Part shown: piece after piece, positions 13,080-24,984 of the stretch
Numbering within the stretch: position 1 is the first letter of the stretch
How the letters are laid out: every line of letters starts with the position of its first letter
DNA from: Lethocerus indicus
Taxonomy: Eukaryota; Arthropoda; Insecta; Hemiptera; Belostomatidae
DNA: 64,000 nt
Assembly: GCA_019843655.1 (NCBI GenBank)
Contig: JACDQD010000012.1
Location: 1,736,001 to 1,800,000 of the forward strand
Reading direction: 5' to 3'
Program-made: the position numbers and the translations under genes
Notes under the pieces: generated by a model
Databases searched by the model: none
What the model saw: the letters and a program-made list of their open reading frames with translations, nothing else
Told to the model about the DNA's origin: nothing

Positions 13080-14790
13080 AATTAGATTCGGTTAGAGAAA
13101 AAACAAGAATTTATGTAGTCATCAAGACTACAAGATTGAGAATGTCATTGGGTCTGACAAGAAGCTCTTTATTATTTATAGAAGAAGAAATTTATTATTT
13201 ACGTTCCAATAATTATTTTAAATAAATTAATTAAGGGTATAGTGATGCGTCTACGCGTTGCATTATTGTTATCTTCAGTTTTACTGAAATAAGCTGTAAG
13301 AGAAACATCGCGTGACCCAAACCTTTGAGTACTTATCCGTATGCACACAACATCAAAAACTATATAAGTATAGCATCGATATAGCGGAGGATATCATAGG
13401 ACGGCCCGCGAAGCTATAGTTTATGAAATAATACGTTTTGTGAGTAAAAATGTTAACTGACTTCTGTAGAGCGGAATCGTTTGTGATATAGCCGAGTAAT
13501 GGAAGATAGTGAGGAGTTTGGTGCGCGCTGTATAGGGTCAGGCGCGAGGGTAATGAGAGGAAGCGCTCAAGGCTAAAGCCCGCCCGAATGTCAACTAACC
13601 TACCGGTGTCTGGGACATGACCGGCGGACACTATACTATACTCTAGATTCTGAATCCTGTCTAGTATTCTTGAAATACGATTCTCTCCTAAAATAGACCG
13701 ATTTCCGCCTATCAATATTGGGGGCAGACATAGCCCTAGAGACCAGAGGTCAGCAAAACTGAGCCTCTTTGAAGACAATACGGAAGAAGGACAACGAATT
13801 GAAGAAGTTCAACAACATGAACCGTATTAAAAATTAATTGAAAAACAAAATACACGATAAAAACCTGCAGTCGTGTTGGAAATTAAAAGAACAAGCTACA
13901 CACTTAACAAATTAATTCAAACTCAGAAAAACCCAAACTGCGGAAAAGAAAAGGTGCGGAATCTTGCCGGGTTTACGAATCCCCAATCAGTTTTTAGTTA
14001 TCTTGCGAATACGCCAGTTATAATAATAAGAATAATTTGTACCGGGAAATAAATAGAAAATGTAATTGGAACCAAAAATCCCCATCCAACACTGTAGGAC
14101 AGTGTTTTCAATTGTAACGCCTCTTCGCCAATTAGAGGCGGGCTTATAACTTATATAGTGTGACCCCCACGCTACGCCTCCTGAGGCCGTACAAAAGGAC
14201 AATGCCGTGTATAAAATTCAAATCCTTATCCGATTAGGCCTATTAATAATTCCGGGTTTGTGCGACTCGCTCGGCCCCAGAATAGGATGATAATTTGCAT
14301 CGCGTTAACAGTTTGAAATGTGTAAACAATCCCAGCAACCGGTTTCCCAACTGAAGTGCAAACACTCGAGCAATATATAAGGAGAGTAGATTCAGGGAAA
14401 AGTGGTAATTGAACAGCTTAGTAGTACCTCAAAACAGAGTTTTTGAATTTCTAAAAAGTACACAAGTTTCGTCGGATCCAACGTTAATGGTCGGTAGGCA
14501 AAGTCCTTTAAAAATAGCAACGTTAAGTTCGTTAGAATTTTTTGTTCATCATTGTAAAGATACGTAAATTTTTTGAAATTCAAAACCCAATACATTAACA
14601 AATTCTAAGAGCTTATTTATTGTTAGAAGACAGAAAATAAATTTTTATAAAATATTTTATCCCGAAACCGTTCATCCTATTTTACTCATAATTTATCTTA
14701 ATAATTTAAAAGATAAATAATTTTTTTGAAATTCAACCAACTCTATTTCCCGGTATCCGATTTAACGGCCCCTGTAGACTGCCACTGGTC
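13080..14790. other. Non-coding DNA
   Basis: A 141-codon open frame on the minus strand at 13353-13778 has no domain I recognise, and its codon use looks random. No repeat boundary seen. Confidence 0.4.
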
Positions 14791-15350
14791 TACTGCCGAT
14801 ATGCATGTATTATGCAACGTTTGTATATTATTAAAATCTCCTAAAAGAAAAAAAGTGTGTTTTAAATTTTAAACAAGATTCTGGACACCCTATATAAAAC
14901 TGCGTCGTCGTAACAATCTTCCCGATCCCGTTTACGCGTACGTAGGCCCCTCTTCCAAGGAGGAAATTGTGAAGTGGTAAATAATGAGTACCCGCCAAAT
15001 AGTGATTGAAGCGGAAAAGTATACGCTTCGCAGAGATGGCCGATAAACGTGGCCGGCGAACGGGTTTCATTCGATAGAATCAAATTGGCGGCCGCGGGCA
15101 TTACGCTTATTATAAGACGACTCCTACCCACTTCAATATAGCATTTTTCACAGAATCCCAACTCTCTTTTTCGTACAGTCGTTTTTCTACTGACCGCCTG
15201 TAATGGCATTAATGATAATAATCAGAGCGTTGCCGATGCTAACTTCAGTGTAATCGATCGTCGGGATTACAGACGTCGTTCTGCTTCAATCGGTCGTAAT
15301 AAAAAGCCCTCGATAATTAAATATATTATCCGAAATTTTAAATTAAGTTT
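14791..15350. repeat. Duplicated segment, copy A
   Basis: Pairs with 19965-20568. Homology starts at CGATATGCATGTATTATGCAA and ends near AAATATATT... TTTTAAATT. The core 14964-15101 differs from copy B at only two positions by eye, while the flanks carry many substitutions and indels. The core holds TAATGAG, AGATGGCCGATAAACG and GGCGGCCGCGGGCAT; the 3' flank holds TAAT-type homeodomain-like sites. Open frames on the minus strand in both copies are not preserved at their ends. It could be a duplicated regulatory element or two copies of an unknown repeat. Confidence 0.8.
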
Positions 15351-15529
15351 ATTTTGTTAGCTGTATTCAACCTCGGTTCAATCCCCTGCTAGTCCGATAT
15401 TTTTCCTGTGTTTGGAATCCCGCTTGAACGAGCTCCTCCAGTGGACTTCCCGGCGTTCCAGAACTGTTACCGGTTCCAATCATCGGGGAAATCCAGGAAT
15501 ATTTCAGCTTTTCATTCCATCAATTCGGT

Positions 15530-15620
15530 TCTTCTTGTTGGCATATGTGAAAGTTTCGCTCTCAAGACTACATGTTGACTGGTTCATTAACCTTGTAATA
15601 CGGAATCAATTCGTTCAAAT
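15530..15620 (-). repeat. Dispersed repeat F fragment
   Basis: Minus strand reads GAGAGCGAAACTTTCACATA then TGCCAACA, the F module that also occurs near 17.95, 43.65 and 55.37 kb. Non-coding. Confidence 0.5.
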
Positions 15621-15727
15621 AGCGGGACCGGGGGACAAACTCCGGTTCTTCACACGGTATTAAGTGATGATTCAATGACCCGGTCGCGGAATTTTATAAA
15701 AAAAAATGTTTTTACGATGTTAACAGA

Positions 15728-15920
15728 ATAGAACTATGGGGTTCCGCCAAGAAATCCAACGTCGCCCTCATCCAAAAGCCCTTCGTACCATCCTCAATGC
15801 ACCCCGGTATATTTCTAACCGAACAATCCACAATGACCTCAACATACAGTCGATGAAGTGGCAAAATCTCATTTCCTGAAGTTCCACTCCCGCCTTTCTC
15901 CTCATCCTAATCCTCTGGTT
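15728..15920 (+). mobile_element. Jockey-like LINE reverse-transcriptase tail fragment
   Basis: ACTATGGGGTTCCGCC, CTTCGTACCATCCTCAATGC, ACAATCCACAATGACCTCAAC and AAGTTCCACTCCCGCC follow the same order as in the copies at 33.9 and 49.07 kb. It has internal deletions, including loss of the segment coding for QRFQ, and stops in every frame. It is a dead fragment with both ends missing. Confidence 0.8.
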
Positions 15921-15994
15921 CAGGATTCATTCAAACATTGTAGTAATAACTATATGTAGTTGATTGTACAAAAATAAAGGGAGAAAAAAAACGA

Positions 15995-16954
15995 TGTTTG
16001 TTGTTAAAAATAGAGGATTGTTGTAGAATGTTTTTCTTTTCGCATGAGCGAAACAACAGAAACGTACGGCATGTCTGAAATTATGTTGGGAGCGTCTGAA
16101 TGAAGTGTAATGCTGGAATGCGGTCGAGTAATAGCGGTGGTGGCGGCGGCGGCAGTGTTGTGTGTATCTCTCTGGCATTGAACCCGGGCCCGGGTCCCAC
16201 AAGCGGCATTGAACTCCATAGGCCGCACACGGCCGACGCCTTATCGCGTATATTTTCGCCCTACGGCGTTGATAAGACGACGACGCCGGCAGCGCGCTTT
16301 CACCCCGGCCCCGGTTGGGTTATCGGGTCTGAACCCGAAGGTCGGGAGGATTTGGGAACGTTCGTGGCGTGAAAGTTGTACGCCGGCCGAATGAGTTTTA
16401 ACCATTTGCTCTCGAGAGATGCCTCACTGTAATCGATCTACGGTAAATCGAACGATAACACGAATACTCAGGTTTGGCCCAACGAATATCGCTTCACGGG
16501 TCTATTCCTTATAGAATACAAAGTACAGAAATGTCTTGTCGATATTAGTTCGAACTCAACTGTCCTGTCAATCGGAATATATCTCCATTAAGAATAGATG
16601 AAGAGATTAGTTCAAGCGGAAATGAGTTCAATTGTCGGTCGATGAAGAACGAAATTACATCAAAGCATATACTGCTCTTCTCCATGGGGAGCAGAGAATA
16701 TAGCGATGAAGTCAAAGGTGTAAGAAGCGTAAAGGGCCTCGAGCGCAAAGGCTCGATAAATAAACTGTTTGTCTCCTTCCTCCTTTAATACTTCCGCTAA
16801 TTTACTGAAAGTTTGTATTCCCCTAAATAAAGCATCGTAACCGATGCTTGAGAAATGTCGATGTTTCAAAGCTGAATTTTGTATCGTAAATAACAAGTCC
16901 ATTTATCATTTTTCATTACTATAATAATCGTTTTAAAAATATAAGATGACACCG
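15995..16954. other. Non-coding DNA with a GC-rich patch
   Basis: 16100-16380 is GC-rich (a GGC run, AACCCGGGCCCGGG, GACGACGACGCCGG) with several overlapping open frames and no recognisable protein. A minus-strand frame at 16660-16902 is unrecognised and probably chance. Confidence 0.4.
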
Positions 16955-17095
16955 TACATTCTGCCTCCTCTCCGCTGGTTCGGTATTTTGCCAGATCGGT
17001 TTCTAGAAGAGTACCACGGTACAACTGAAGTGAGTGACAGTACAAACAGGATCCCCCTGTAAACCCTGTATGAAACCTGTCTGTTTTACTAACAA
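16955..17095 (+). mobile_element. Eroded HPT element
   Basis: CACCGTACATTCTG, CCTCCTCTCCGCTGGTTCGG and GCCAGATCGGTTTC correspond to the HPT left arm. The end (GAAACCTGTCTGTTTTACTAAC) resembles a degenerate tail region. No direct repeats recognised. Confidence 0.5.
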
Positions 17096-17929
17096 TTTTA
17101 CTATTACATAATTACATAATTTTTTAATACATAATTTTCCACCGCATTAACCAAGTATAGAAACAAGAATTTTATGTTGTCCATGGTCAGATAAGGCTGA
17201 GTTTAAGAGCCCCATAAATAGGTTCAGAGCTGTGATGAGAAAGGGCAGGGATAAGGGCCTAGGGGCTGGTCAGGGCCCGAGGGGGACCACCCCCTCCCTT
17301 AGAAATAACCAATTGGTTATAGCTCCCCAATAGCCTCCCCTATAGGGCCGCCGTCACTTCGCCACGACAATAGAAATCGCCATTGCCCTCCCGCCCTAGA
17401 GAATGCCATCCGGTCCGCCCTAATAATGAACTATGTACGTCCGAACGCAGTCTCTAATTGTAATGGCCGTGATGCCGCAGTTGTTATACACCCTTTCGAA
17501 TGGGGCCAAAATTCACGGGAGTATCAAAGTAATTGAGTTTCCGAACTGATTACGACGAGTAATCACATTCAATAGTTTTTTATTGCACGGTCAGGTATTT
17601 AAATATCTGGATGAGATGGCTACACCAAAGACAGAAACCAAAGTAACGCCTATGTCCTGAGGAATCAAAGGATAATCGTAATTCAATAAGCCTTTAGGAG
17701 CTAGGAGTACCTGATAGAGTTTTTCAAAGTTTTATATATATAAAAGTACGCGCGTATATTACGTGTATAGTTAAATTACAATGGAGTAAACTTGATATTT
17801 TCAGGTTACTAAAGATGTTTACGGTTAAAATGCACTAAAGAAAACCGGTTCTTATAAATGGATTAGTGGGTGTTACTGGGGGACGAGACAACATTAAGTT
17901 ATATTTTTTTGTGTAGTCCACTCCCCTTC
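17096..17929. other. Non-coding DNA with a GC-richer segment
   Basis: 17270-17470 is GC-richer and contains several GCCAT/ATGGC motifs (CGCCATTGCC, ATGCCATCC, AATGGCCGTG). It could be regulatory, but there is no firm evidence. The rest is AT-rich. Confidence 0.35.
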
Positions 17930-18035
17930 TGGTCGACATATGTGAAAGTTTCGCTCTCATATTACCTGGCTACTTCCAGCTTTTCTTAACCTCTAATTAC
18001 GAACTAATTTATCCCTCCTCCATCGTGAATTCGTG
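17930..18035 (-). repeat. Dispersed repeat F fragment
   Basis: Contains ACATATGTGAAAGTTTCGCT, then AACTAATTTATCCCTCCTCC and ATCGTGAATTCGTG: both F modules joined in one copy. With 10005-10110 it gives the module order of the family. Confidence 0.6.
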
Positions 18036-19964
18036 TTTTTCGCCAGGCATTATTCAGAAGGAAACGTTTATAAATGCCATCCGGAAAAGTGAATCAACTA
18101 AACAAAAATATCGGGGGATTTTTACGTAGAAACACTTTGCCGAAAGATAAAGTAAATATTATGCACACGAAAAATTTCTAGCCCGGAAGCCGGTATATGT
18201 GAACTACCATTCAATTAGTTGTAAAACACAATCCAAAGAAATAAATATTGTCCTGAAGTAATTTGGGGTGGCTGGGTCCATACACCGGTAGACAGACCTC
18301 TGGGGTCTTCTTCGGCTGGTTTGGAAATGGGCCCTCGAATCCGAATAAGAGACCCGTAACCGTAACCGCATTTGTCCAACTAACCGGTACAGCGTTCGGG
18401 CCGGCCGGGTTCTGTGAGTGTGTGTGTGTGTAAACACGTAAATGTAAATGCGGGAATAATAGGCCGGTGAAACGGGGACGTGGACTTCCAACTGGCCAAC
18501 TGTTCAAACACAATCTTACAAATGAGCGTTTTACCAATGACACCCGGCATATTTTTAGAGAGCCGGCGTTACAACACAGCCGCCTAGGACATCTGAAAGC
18601 TTCAATCAACTGCGATACGAAAACCGAAATAAATGCGTATGAAAATAATCTCACAAATCAACAAATCCATACGTCGAGATAATTTCAGCGATTATAAAGA
18701 ATTTGAATAAAAAGAGAACACTATAACATACCTAAGAATAATCCCAAAGTTGAACCTAAAAAAGCGGAACCGACAATAGCCAAATGTGTTGAACGGTATA
18801 TACAGGGATGGACAAATGCCAATATATGAAAATTTAAATATATTAGTTTTTTTACATTATTTCAGAACTATCCGAGTGATGAAAAGTGCTGCCTCAGGAG
18901 CGCTGTCTCCCCCCCCCCCGCCTTCATCATCATATTCCTACGCAATTCACTATTAGTCATTACATATGGAGTGAAAGTTCTTCGGCATATTGATCATAAA
19001 CAATATTTAAAGGCCGACCATTCTGCCCCTGTGCAATAATTAAACTCAAATTTTCATTTGGTCAAACTTATAATGGGCGTTTTTCATGATGTGAACGGGT
19101 TATGCGCAATGGTGGGAGTTCGTATCATGATTTGGCTTTCTGAAAAAATTATTATTATATCTTAATTAGTTATAAAATTATACGAGTTTTTTCTTCTCGG
19201 AAAATTTCATTACTGTTATAACGATCACCAGTTGACTCCAGTCTATTGTGCTATTAGAAGTTAAGACGGTTATGGTACACAGGTGTTCCAGGTGGGTAGA
19301 ATACCAGTACATAACGAGGTTTAATTTACTAATATCCGTCAACTTTATGACGATTAAAAGTCAAAATAAAAATATTTATTATTATTACTAGATTATTACA
19401 GAACCTGGAGCATATGTTCGGACAATAACTCAACCGGGCTTTGTACTTAAAACACAGTGACACATGACAGAGGAATGTTGGACGATAAGCCATGTCTCCG
19501 AGCTTCATGGACGCCTCTCTCCCTCTCTCTCGCTCTCTACGCCGTCTATAAACAGAGTGCTCCCATTGTATGTATATGCCTCGTCTGGACAACAGCTTTT
19601 ATCTCTGTACAGAGTTTACGCGCTCTCATCCCCAGCTCTCTCCTTTTTATATTCCTCCGCCTCGTTTCGTCCGCGTACGCGATTTGCGATATCTCGCCGA
19701 TTGAATGGGCATAATTGATAAATGGGATAACACGACGTTTCGGCAGACGTACCGCTTATACCGCTAATGACGACTGGGTGGGGACAGAAACCGGTTTTCG
19801 CTAGACCAACGAACGCAGAGGAAACGGATAATCGCGGCGTCAGTGTAGCTGTTACTACTCTTCATTAGAGCTGCAGAGTTACTTACACAGGTGCAATATT
19901 GAACGAATCAAAAGAACCCACGATCAACAGTAGTAAATTAGTCCAGAATTTAACATTAACGGCT
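18036..19964. other. Non-coding DNA
   Basis: Has a short (GT)n at 18416-18431 and a poly-C run near 18910. Near 19780 AGAAACCGGTTTTCGCTAGACC is reminiscent of the HPT arm. At 19930 AAATTAGTCCAGAATTTAA is a repeat F scrap. No gene recognised. Confidence 0.4.
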
Positions 19965-20568
19965 GACTGTCGATATGCATGTATTATGCAAAGTATTACA
20001 CAAATTATATTTTGTATTATACAAAGTTTGTATATAATCTTCTAGGTAATTTAAAATTAAAAAAGTGTGTTTTAAATTTTAAACAAGATTCCGGACGCCC
20101 GATATAAAACTGCGTCGTCGTAACAATCTTCACGATCCCGTTTACGTATACGGATGCACCCTCTCATCCGAGGAAGAAATTGTGAAGTGGTAAATAATGA
20201 GTACCCGCCAAATAGTGATTGAAGTGGAAAAGTATACGCTTCGTAGAGATGGCCGATAAACGTGGCCGGCGAACGGGTTTCATTCGATAGAATCAAATTG
20301 GCGGCCGCGGGCATAAGCTGATTATAAAAGGGGGGAACGGCTTCTACCCGCTTCAGTATATCGCATTTTTTGCAGAATCTCAACTCTTTTTTTTCATAGT
20401 CCTTTTTGTTGTACTGTAACGACGTTAATGATGATAATTAGACCGCTGCCCTAATGTTAAACGCAGTGTAATCTGAGCGTCGTTCGGGATATCCACCGAC
20501 GCTCTACTTAGTCGCGATAATAAAAGTCCCCCATATTTGAATATATTAAGCGATATTTTAAATTTAGG
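19965..20568. repeat. Duplicated segment, copy B
   Basis: Partner of 14791-15350 in direct orientation. The core 20177-20314 matches 14964-15101 over 138 bp with two C/T differences (GAAGYGGAAAAG and CTTCGYAGAG). The flanks align with many mismatches and indels. See copy A for motifs and alternatives. Confidence 0.8.
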
Positions 20569-21718
20569 CTTCGATACAAAATATAACGCTTTGACGGTTT
20601 CACGCTAACGCCAGTTTATTTCAAGGGAACCTATGGAATTTTTATACCTTGAATAATTTTAGTGTTTCGTACAGAAAAGTGAGAAGGGCAGTAGATAATC
20701 AATATTCAAATTCAGCAGGGATCATCATAGCGTTTTTAACGACATAAGTATATGTATATATATTTGGCCGGAATTAGGCATAACATACGCTACACTGCTT
20801 GCCATAAGATAGTGGCTTGTTTTATTACATGTTATAAATTATATAATTCATCCCTGTTATCTACAAATCAATAATTTATTCTCTTGTTACAGTTCGAATT
20901 GCAAATGACCTAGGTAGACTATTGAATCAATCATTGTAACACTGTTATGGTATTTACTTTATTAGGCGAATAAACAAGCTGTGATGATAATGATAACAGG
21001 TTAATTAGCACCGTAATGCTCATTTCGCCTGTACAATATAGGCCGTCAGCGGTCTGAATCAGACCCCGTCTAAAATAATTAGTCCTAATCAACGTCAAAG
21101 TTAATTGGCAATTGTAATATTATGCTAATTGGGCATAAGAACTGAATTTCTAGAAGAAACTCCAAAGTAGATCTCTGGAGGCCTGGGGAAAATTGAAAAT
21201 GAATTTCACCGAAATAATATCAGAGAGGTGTTATCATTGTTCCCCTTGTATTTATGCAATGATCAAAATTTAATCAAATCTTATTAAGTATATTAAAATT
21301 TGAGTATTATTCACCAAGTAATACAGAAGTTTTGTATCCACCGGCACTATTTATTGTTAGACACCATTTGACTACACAAAGAACGTATGTACTACATTTC
21401 AAAGGTTTTTATTTTTTAAATCCAATAAATTTATAAAATAACTTTCATTCTATCTTTGGCCAGCCGCATATTTCCGTATTTGGAACCCATGTGATAATGT
21501 ATCAAACCTGCTAATAAATAACATATCGGTTTTGTATATACCAAAATCTCATTGATTGATTTTCGTTCTTCTCTCACATTTTCTCTTATAGCGTGGCTTT
21601 CGAGTCTGAAATTCTTAGTCCGATATCCCAGTGCTGAATAAGAGAGAATTGAGGCAACGTACGTGGAGGGACCTGAAGCAACTGTACTCGTTAAGCGGTC
21701 TTGCCCCGGGAGGGCCGG
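20569..21718. other. AT-rich non-coding DNA
   Basis: Nothing recognised. Confidence 0.45.
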
Positions 21719-21738
21719 GCAGAGAGAGAGAGAGAGAC

Positions 21739-21780
<42 letters not shown>
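21719..21780. repeat. (GA)n microsatellite
   Basis: GA run interrupted once by GACAGACAG. The Arg/Glu- and Ser/Leu-rich frames across it are artefacts. Confidence 0.97.
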
Positions 21781-21782
<2 letters not shown>

Positions 21783-21894
21783 GTTGACTGGAGGGACTGG
21801 AGGGCGGCGATATACAGGAGGCACTGGAAGCTGGAAGCCTACAGGCTGGAAAGCCGCCAAACCGGCTGCGAACTACGCCTATCGTTGGCCGCTA

Positions 21895-22205
21895 TCTCCG
21901 GACAACGCTTGCGAAGATTCGCGGGAAGAAGCCGACGGCTGGAATGGAACCACGATAATGAAGAGGAACGATTTATTTCAGGACCTGAGAGCACATGCCA
22001 ACCAGAATGGAGGATCAAATAAAAAAAATATCTCCGGAGAAGAGGCATTTCCCCCTGCGAGGTTTCTCCCAAAGTAGGTAGAAGACGCAATCGAAATAAC
22101 GGGAAACGATAGAAAATCTTAGATTACATTCGTCCGTTTTATTTTACATGGTCGCTTTACAACATATCTGTTGTAGTATGGATAGAAGATATGAAGGCGC
22201 AGTAA
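21895..22205 (+). repeat. Composite dispersed repeat (F + E modules)
   Basis: F module: GCGAAGATTCGCGGG, GATAATGAAGAGGAACG, CTGAGAGCACATGCCAACCA. Next comes CGAGGTTTCTCCCA, similar to 40.43 kb. The E module is ACATTCGTCCGTTTTATTTT. E followed by F also occurs at 43.37-43.69 and 62.18-62.46 kb, so these are parts of one larger family. No coding domain recognised. Confidence 0.5.
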
Positions 22206-22612
22206 AGTGAAAGAAACTGTACAAAGGTGGTGGATATGGTGATTACCATATTTCATAAACTTATTGTAATCGATCACTGTCCCTGTTTTGTTTTTTCTAT
22301 TCGATGTTTTGATTTGCGGAAGGAAAAGCCGAATAAAATCTCAGGCGGTGTTTATAGACCGGAGAAAATTTATTCCGTGGCAAATTTGTGAAATGAGAAA
22401 CACTCAATAACAAAGCTTCTGGTGTCGTAAATAAATCGTTCGAGAGCCGATAACAGCCGATAAAAGCTTCTTGTTGTATAAACAGCCTTAAACTTTTCGA
22501 GATAAGAAACGAAAGCATATACAATTGTTAGACCTGATATTCTGTAATAAAAGAAAATACTGTCCCAAACAAAATTCGTATTCGAAAAATGCTGACAGGA
22601 CCCTTAAAAGTT
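22206..22612. other. Non-coding DNA
   Basis: AT-rich, nothing recognised. Confidence 0.5.
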
Positions 22613-22624
22613 GAAAGTTAAATC

Positions 22625-22805
22625 GGTACAAGTGACAGTGACAGTGCAGTGAGGATGCCCGAAAAACATCTAAGAGAGCCCTAAAAACATCATTGGCACT
22701 AAGTGCCAATATTGACTACCACCGCTACTGAAGATGGCGAGCCGCCGAAACCGGTCTAGCAAAAGACCAAACCAGCGAGAGGAGACAGAAACACAACAAA
22801 TCTAC
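22625..22805. mobile_element. HPT palindromic element, copy 5 (one arm, no tail)
   Basis: A single full arm: GGTACAAGTGACAGTGACAG... GAGGATGCCCGAAAAAC... CCGCTACTGAAGATGGCGAG... CGAAACCGGTCTAGC... GAGACAGAAACAC... AATCTAC. It has no partner arm and no CAGACCACAAAACAGG tail. The perfect 12-bp repeat gaaagttaaatc flanks it at 22613-22624 and 22806-22817. It is either the right arm lacking its tail (plus orientation) or the left arm inserted in reverse. The tail was therefore not needed for this insertion, or was lost during it. Confidence 0.88.
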
Positions 22806-22859
22806 GAAAGTTAAATCCTTTGAGATTCGGGATAAAATATTATAGAAATTAATTGCGAA

Positions 22860-22925
22860 ATCTAATGGAAGGAAAATTCGGTCCGCCAGTGGGATTCGAA
22901 CCCGGGATCTTCAGGTGGGTTCCCT
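22860..22925 (-). mobile_element. tRNA-derived SINE fragment
   Basis: The minus strand reads CCCGGGTTCGAATCCCACT then GGCGGACCGAATTTTCC. This is a B box and downstream block matching the fragment at 8984. Upstream (minus strand) is GCAGCAGGGAACCCACCTGAAGATC, tRNA-like, but no complete cloverleaf can be drawn. Confidence 0.6.
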
Positions 22926-24089
22926 GCTGCTTTTAAACACTCTATAAATATTCATAGAATATTATTTACATTATACAAATGTTGGTTAATACATTCTAAC
23001 CGGCCCGCGGGGCTTCCGACATCTGTACACAATGATACTGCGACTTTTTTCTAAGATAAATATCTATATAATAAATAAATATCAATACAATAAATTTCTA
23101 TTTAAACGCGTATCGGTACAGCGCATTTGCGCTTTAAAAATTAAGATTAAAAAAATCTATTTCTAAGAATTGATGATCGTAACTTCCGAATCATGGTGTC
23201 CACTTTTTAAAAATTCTTTCTCCACTGGCTGTAAACAGTCACATCAAATTTACAAACTGCCAGGCGTTGCCAAATGACGGTTTTCTGATACTCGGTGGCC
23301 CCAAAACGTCAATCTCAACAATGTCAATACCACTTATTGACTTATTGGGTAGGAACTATTACCATTCAATTCCATGGCTCAACTCTTGGCATATGTAAAT
23401 CGGCCATCTGACACCTTTTTGCGTGCAAATCGTTTTCGAAATCTGGTTACGCCGATTACAATATTTAACGAGCCCCGACCGCAGTTCCAATTTACATTTT
23501 GAACAACGTTCCAACTTTATTACCGCATGAATTTCGAAATTTACTGTTCCCCTCATAAGCGGCGGCGAACGACAGACATTTCATGTTTTATGATTCGCCT
23601 TTAAGAAAAAGGCTGTGCCGGTTGCGCTTCTAATTAACCTAGAGTTGTATTTTTATATTCAGTTTTTATTTATACGAATGGGATTGTTACTTTCCGAAAT
23701 TTCTATAAGAGATATATTCTGGAGGAAGAATCAGTCAATAGGCTACAGGAAACCAGGGCTAACAAGATGCTTGCACCGTACCTGACAGGACGCAATTGTT
23801 GAATGATGAAAGCCGAAAATATTTCAGCTTAATTCGATTGAGCTTAAACGAGTTTCGAATTCAACCATCACAATTGTTCTAATCATTTACAAATTTAAAT
23901 TGCAGAAAAATCACAGGAATTTGCACCCTCGTCCTTCACGTTGGCAACCTAATAAGGAATTTTCCTTTCGTTAAATTTTTTTATGTGGATAGACATACCG
24001 CCACTGTACGAATAACTGTAAGGTTGAATGTACAAAAATAAAATGATACAATTTGTAGAATGGATACAATTATAATACAATTGATTCTC
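22926..24089. other. Non-coding DNA
   Basis: AT-rich, no gene recognised. Confidence 0.45.
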
Positions 24090-24165
24090 CATTCTGGTCG
24101 GTATTTGCGAGAGTTCTGCTCTCAATACTGGCTCGTCAACCTCTCGCTACGAACTGAATAGAAAG
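24090..24165 (-). repeat. Dispersed repeat F fragment (degenerate)
   Basis: TTCTGGTCGGTATTTGCGAG, TTCTGCTCTCAATACTGGC and CGCTACGAACTGAATAG follow the F order in reverse, more diverged than the 15.5 and 17.9 kb copies. Confidence 0.45.
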
Positions 24166-24257
24166 GATACAAAGGATTTGTAGATTTTGAAGAAAAAAGT
24201 GTAGCTCATTTAACTTATGACCAAAATAGCTAGTGAAGATAGAAACACTACTGTGGC

Positions 24258-24280
24258 GATACACACACACACACACACAT
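24258..24280. repeat. (AC)n microsatellite
   Basis: Short AC run of about 11 units. Confidence 0.9.
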
Positions 24281-24980
24281 GTATATATTTTGTCTCCTGT
24301 TTAACCTTTCGTCCCATGTATAGTCGATTTATAGCTATAATTTTGACAGCTGTATAAGGGCAAAGCGGCTGCATACTAGGTACCCGGGCTTCACTTATGG
24401 CCTGTGATACAGCCACATAAAATGTAAGTATACCCATATACAAAACAAATGTATAATTTTCTTGTTCCTATACTCTTTCTCCCCTTACACGTTATCGGCG
24501 TTTAACACGCCTAATAAGAGAAGGGAATATTTCTTTCGTCGGGCCATTAGACCGCGCGTTGTTCTAGTTGTGGGACACGTTGGCAGCACGTGGGGCGAAT
24601 GGGGTCTCAAGATTGAGTCCCCCACGCGGATTGTACCGCCTTATTCAATTATAGGAAGGAGGGAGGAAGAAGCCTGGGGATGAATGGGGGGGGGGAAGGC
24701 GGCCTCTTGTGTTGGAGGGTGTTCTCCCCTCACTGCTGAATCATATATTTAAACCGAAGACCGGCAAGTCCGGATAACGCACTTGATATTTCTGAAAATT
24801 CGGAAAATTGTTTGCCCTTCAATACTACCCGGCGACTGTTTCTCAACCCCTGAACCTACGATTTACGTTCGAGAATTTTCACGATTTCAGTTCGCGCAGC
24901 CTTCGAGCCATTCGCACGACTTGTGTAATACGCTGCTCGTCAATATTACGGGCATCGCTCGTGGTAGGACGGTCGCGGTT
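24281..24980. other. Non-coding DNA
   Basis: G-run near 24686. The sequence just upstream of the piggyBac fragment does not continue its reading frame meaningfully, so the fragment's left end is a truncation. Confidence 0.4.
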
Positions 24981-24984
24981 TGTA

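Noticed and set aside
13353..13778. 141-codon open frame on the minus strand
   Set aside because: No recognisable domain and no composition or context suggesting coding; such a length is expected by chance in 64 kb.
14831..15209. A protein conserved between the two duplicated segments (minus-strand frames at 14862-15209 and 20072-20383)
   Set aside because: The shared amino acids lie mostly in the nearly identical 138-bp DNA core, both starts and ends differ, and the frames are not otherwise maintained. Similarity at DNA level explains it.
16660..16902. Minus-strand 80-codon frame that looks moderately protein-like
   Set aside because: No family recognised and no splice or promoter context; kept out for lack of support.
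22860..22930. A functional tRNA gene
   Set aside because: The B box is good but no matching A box, anticodon stem or acceptor pairing can be drawn. The downstream block is shared with other SINE pieces.
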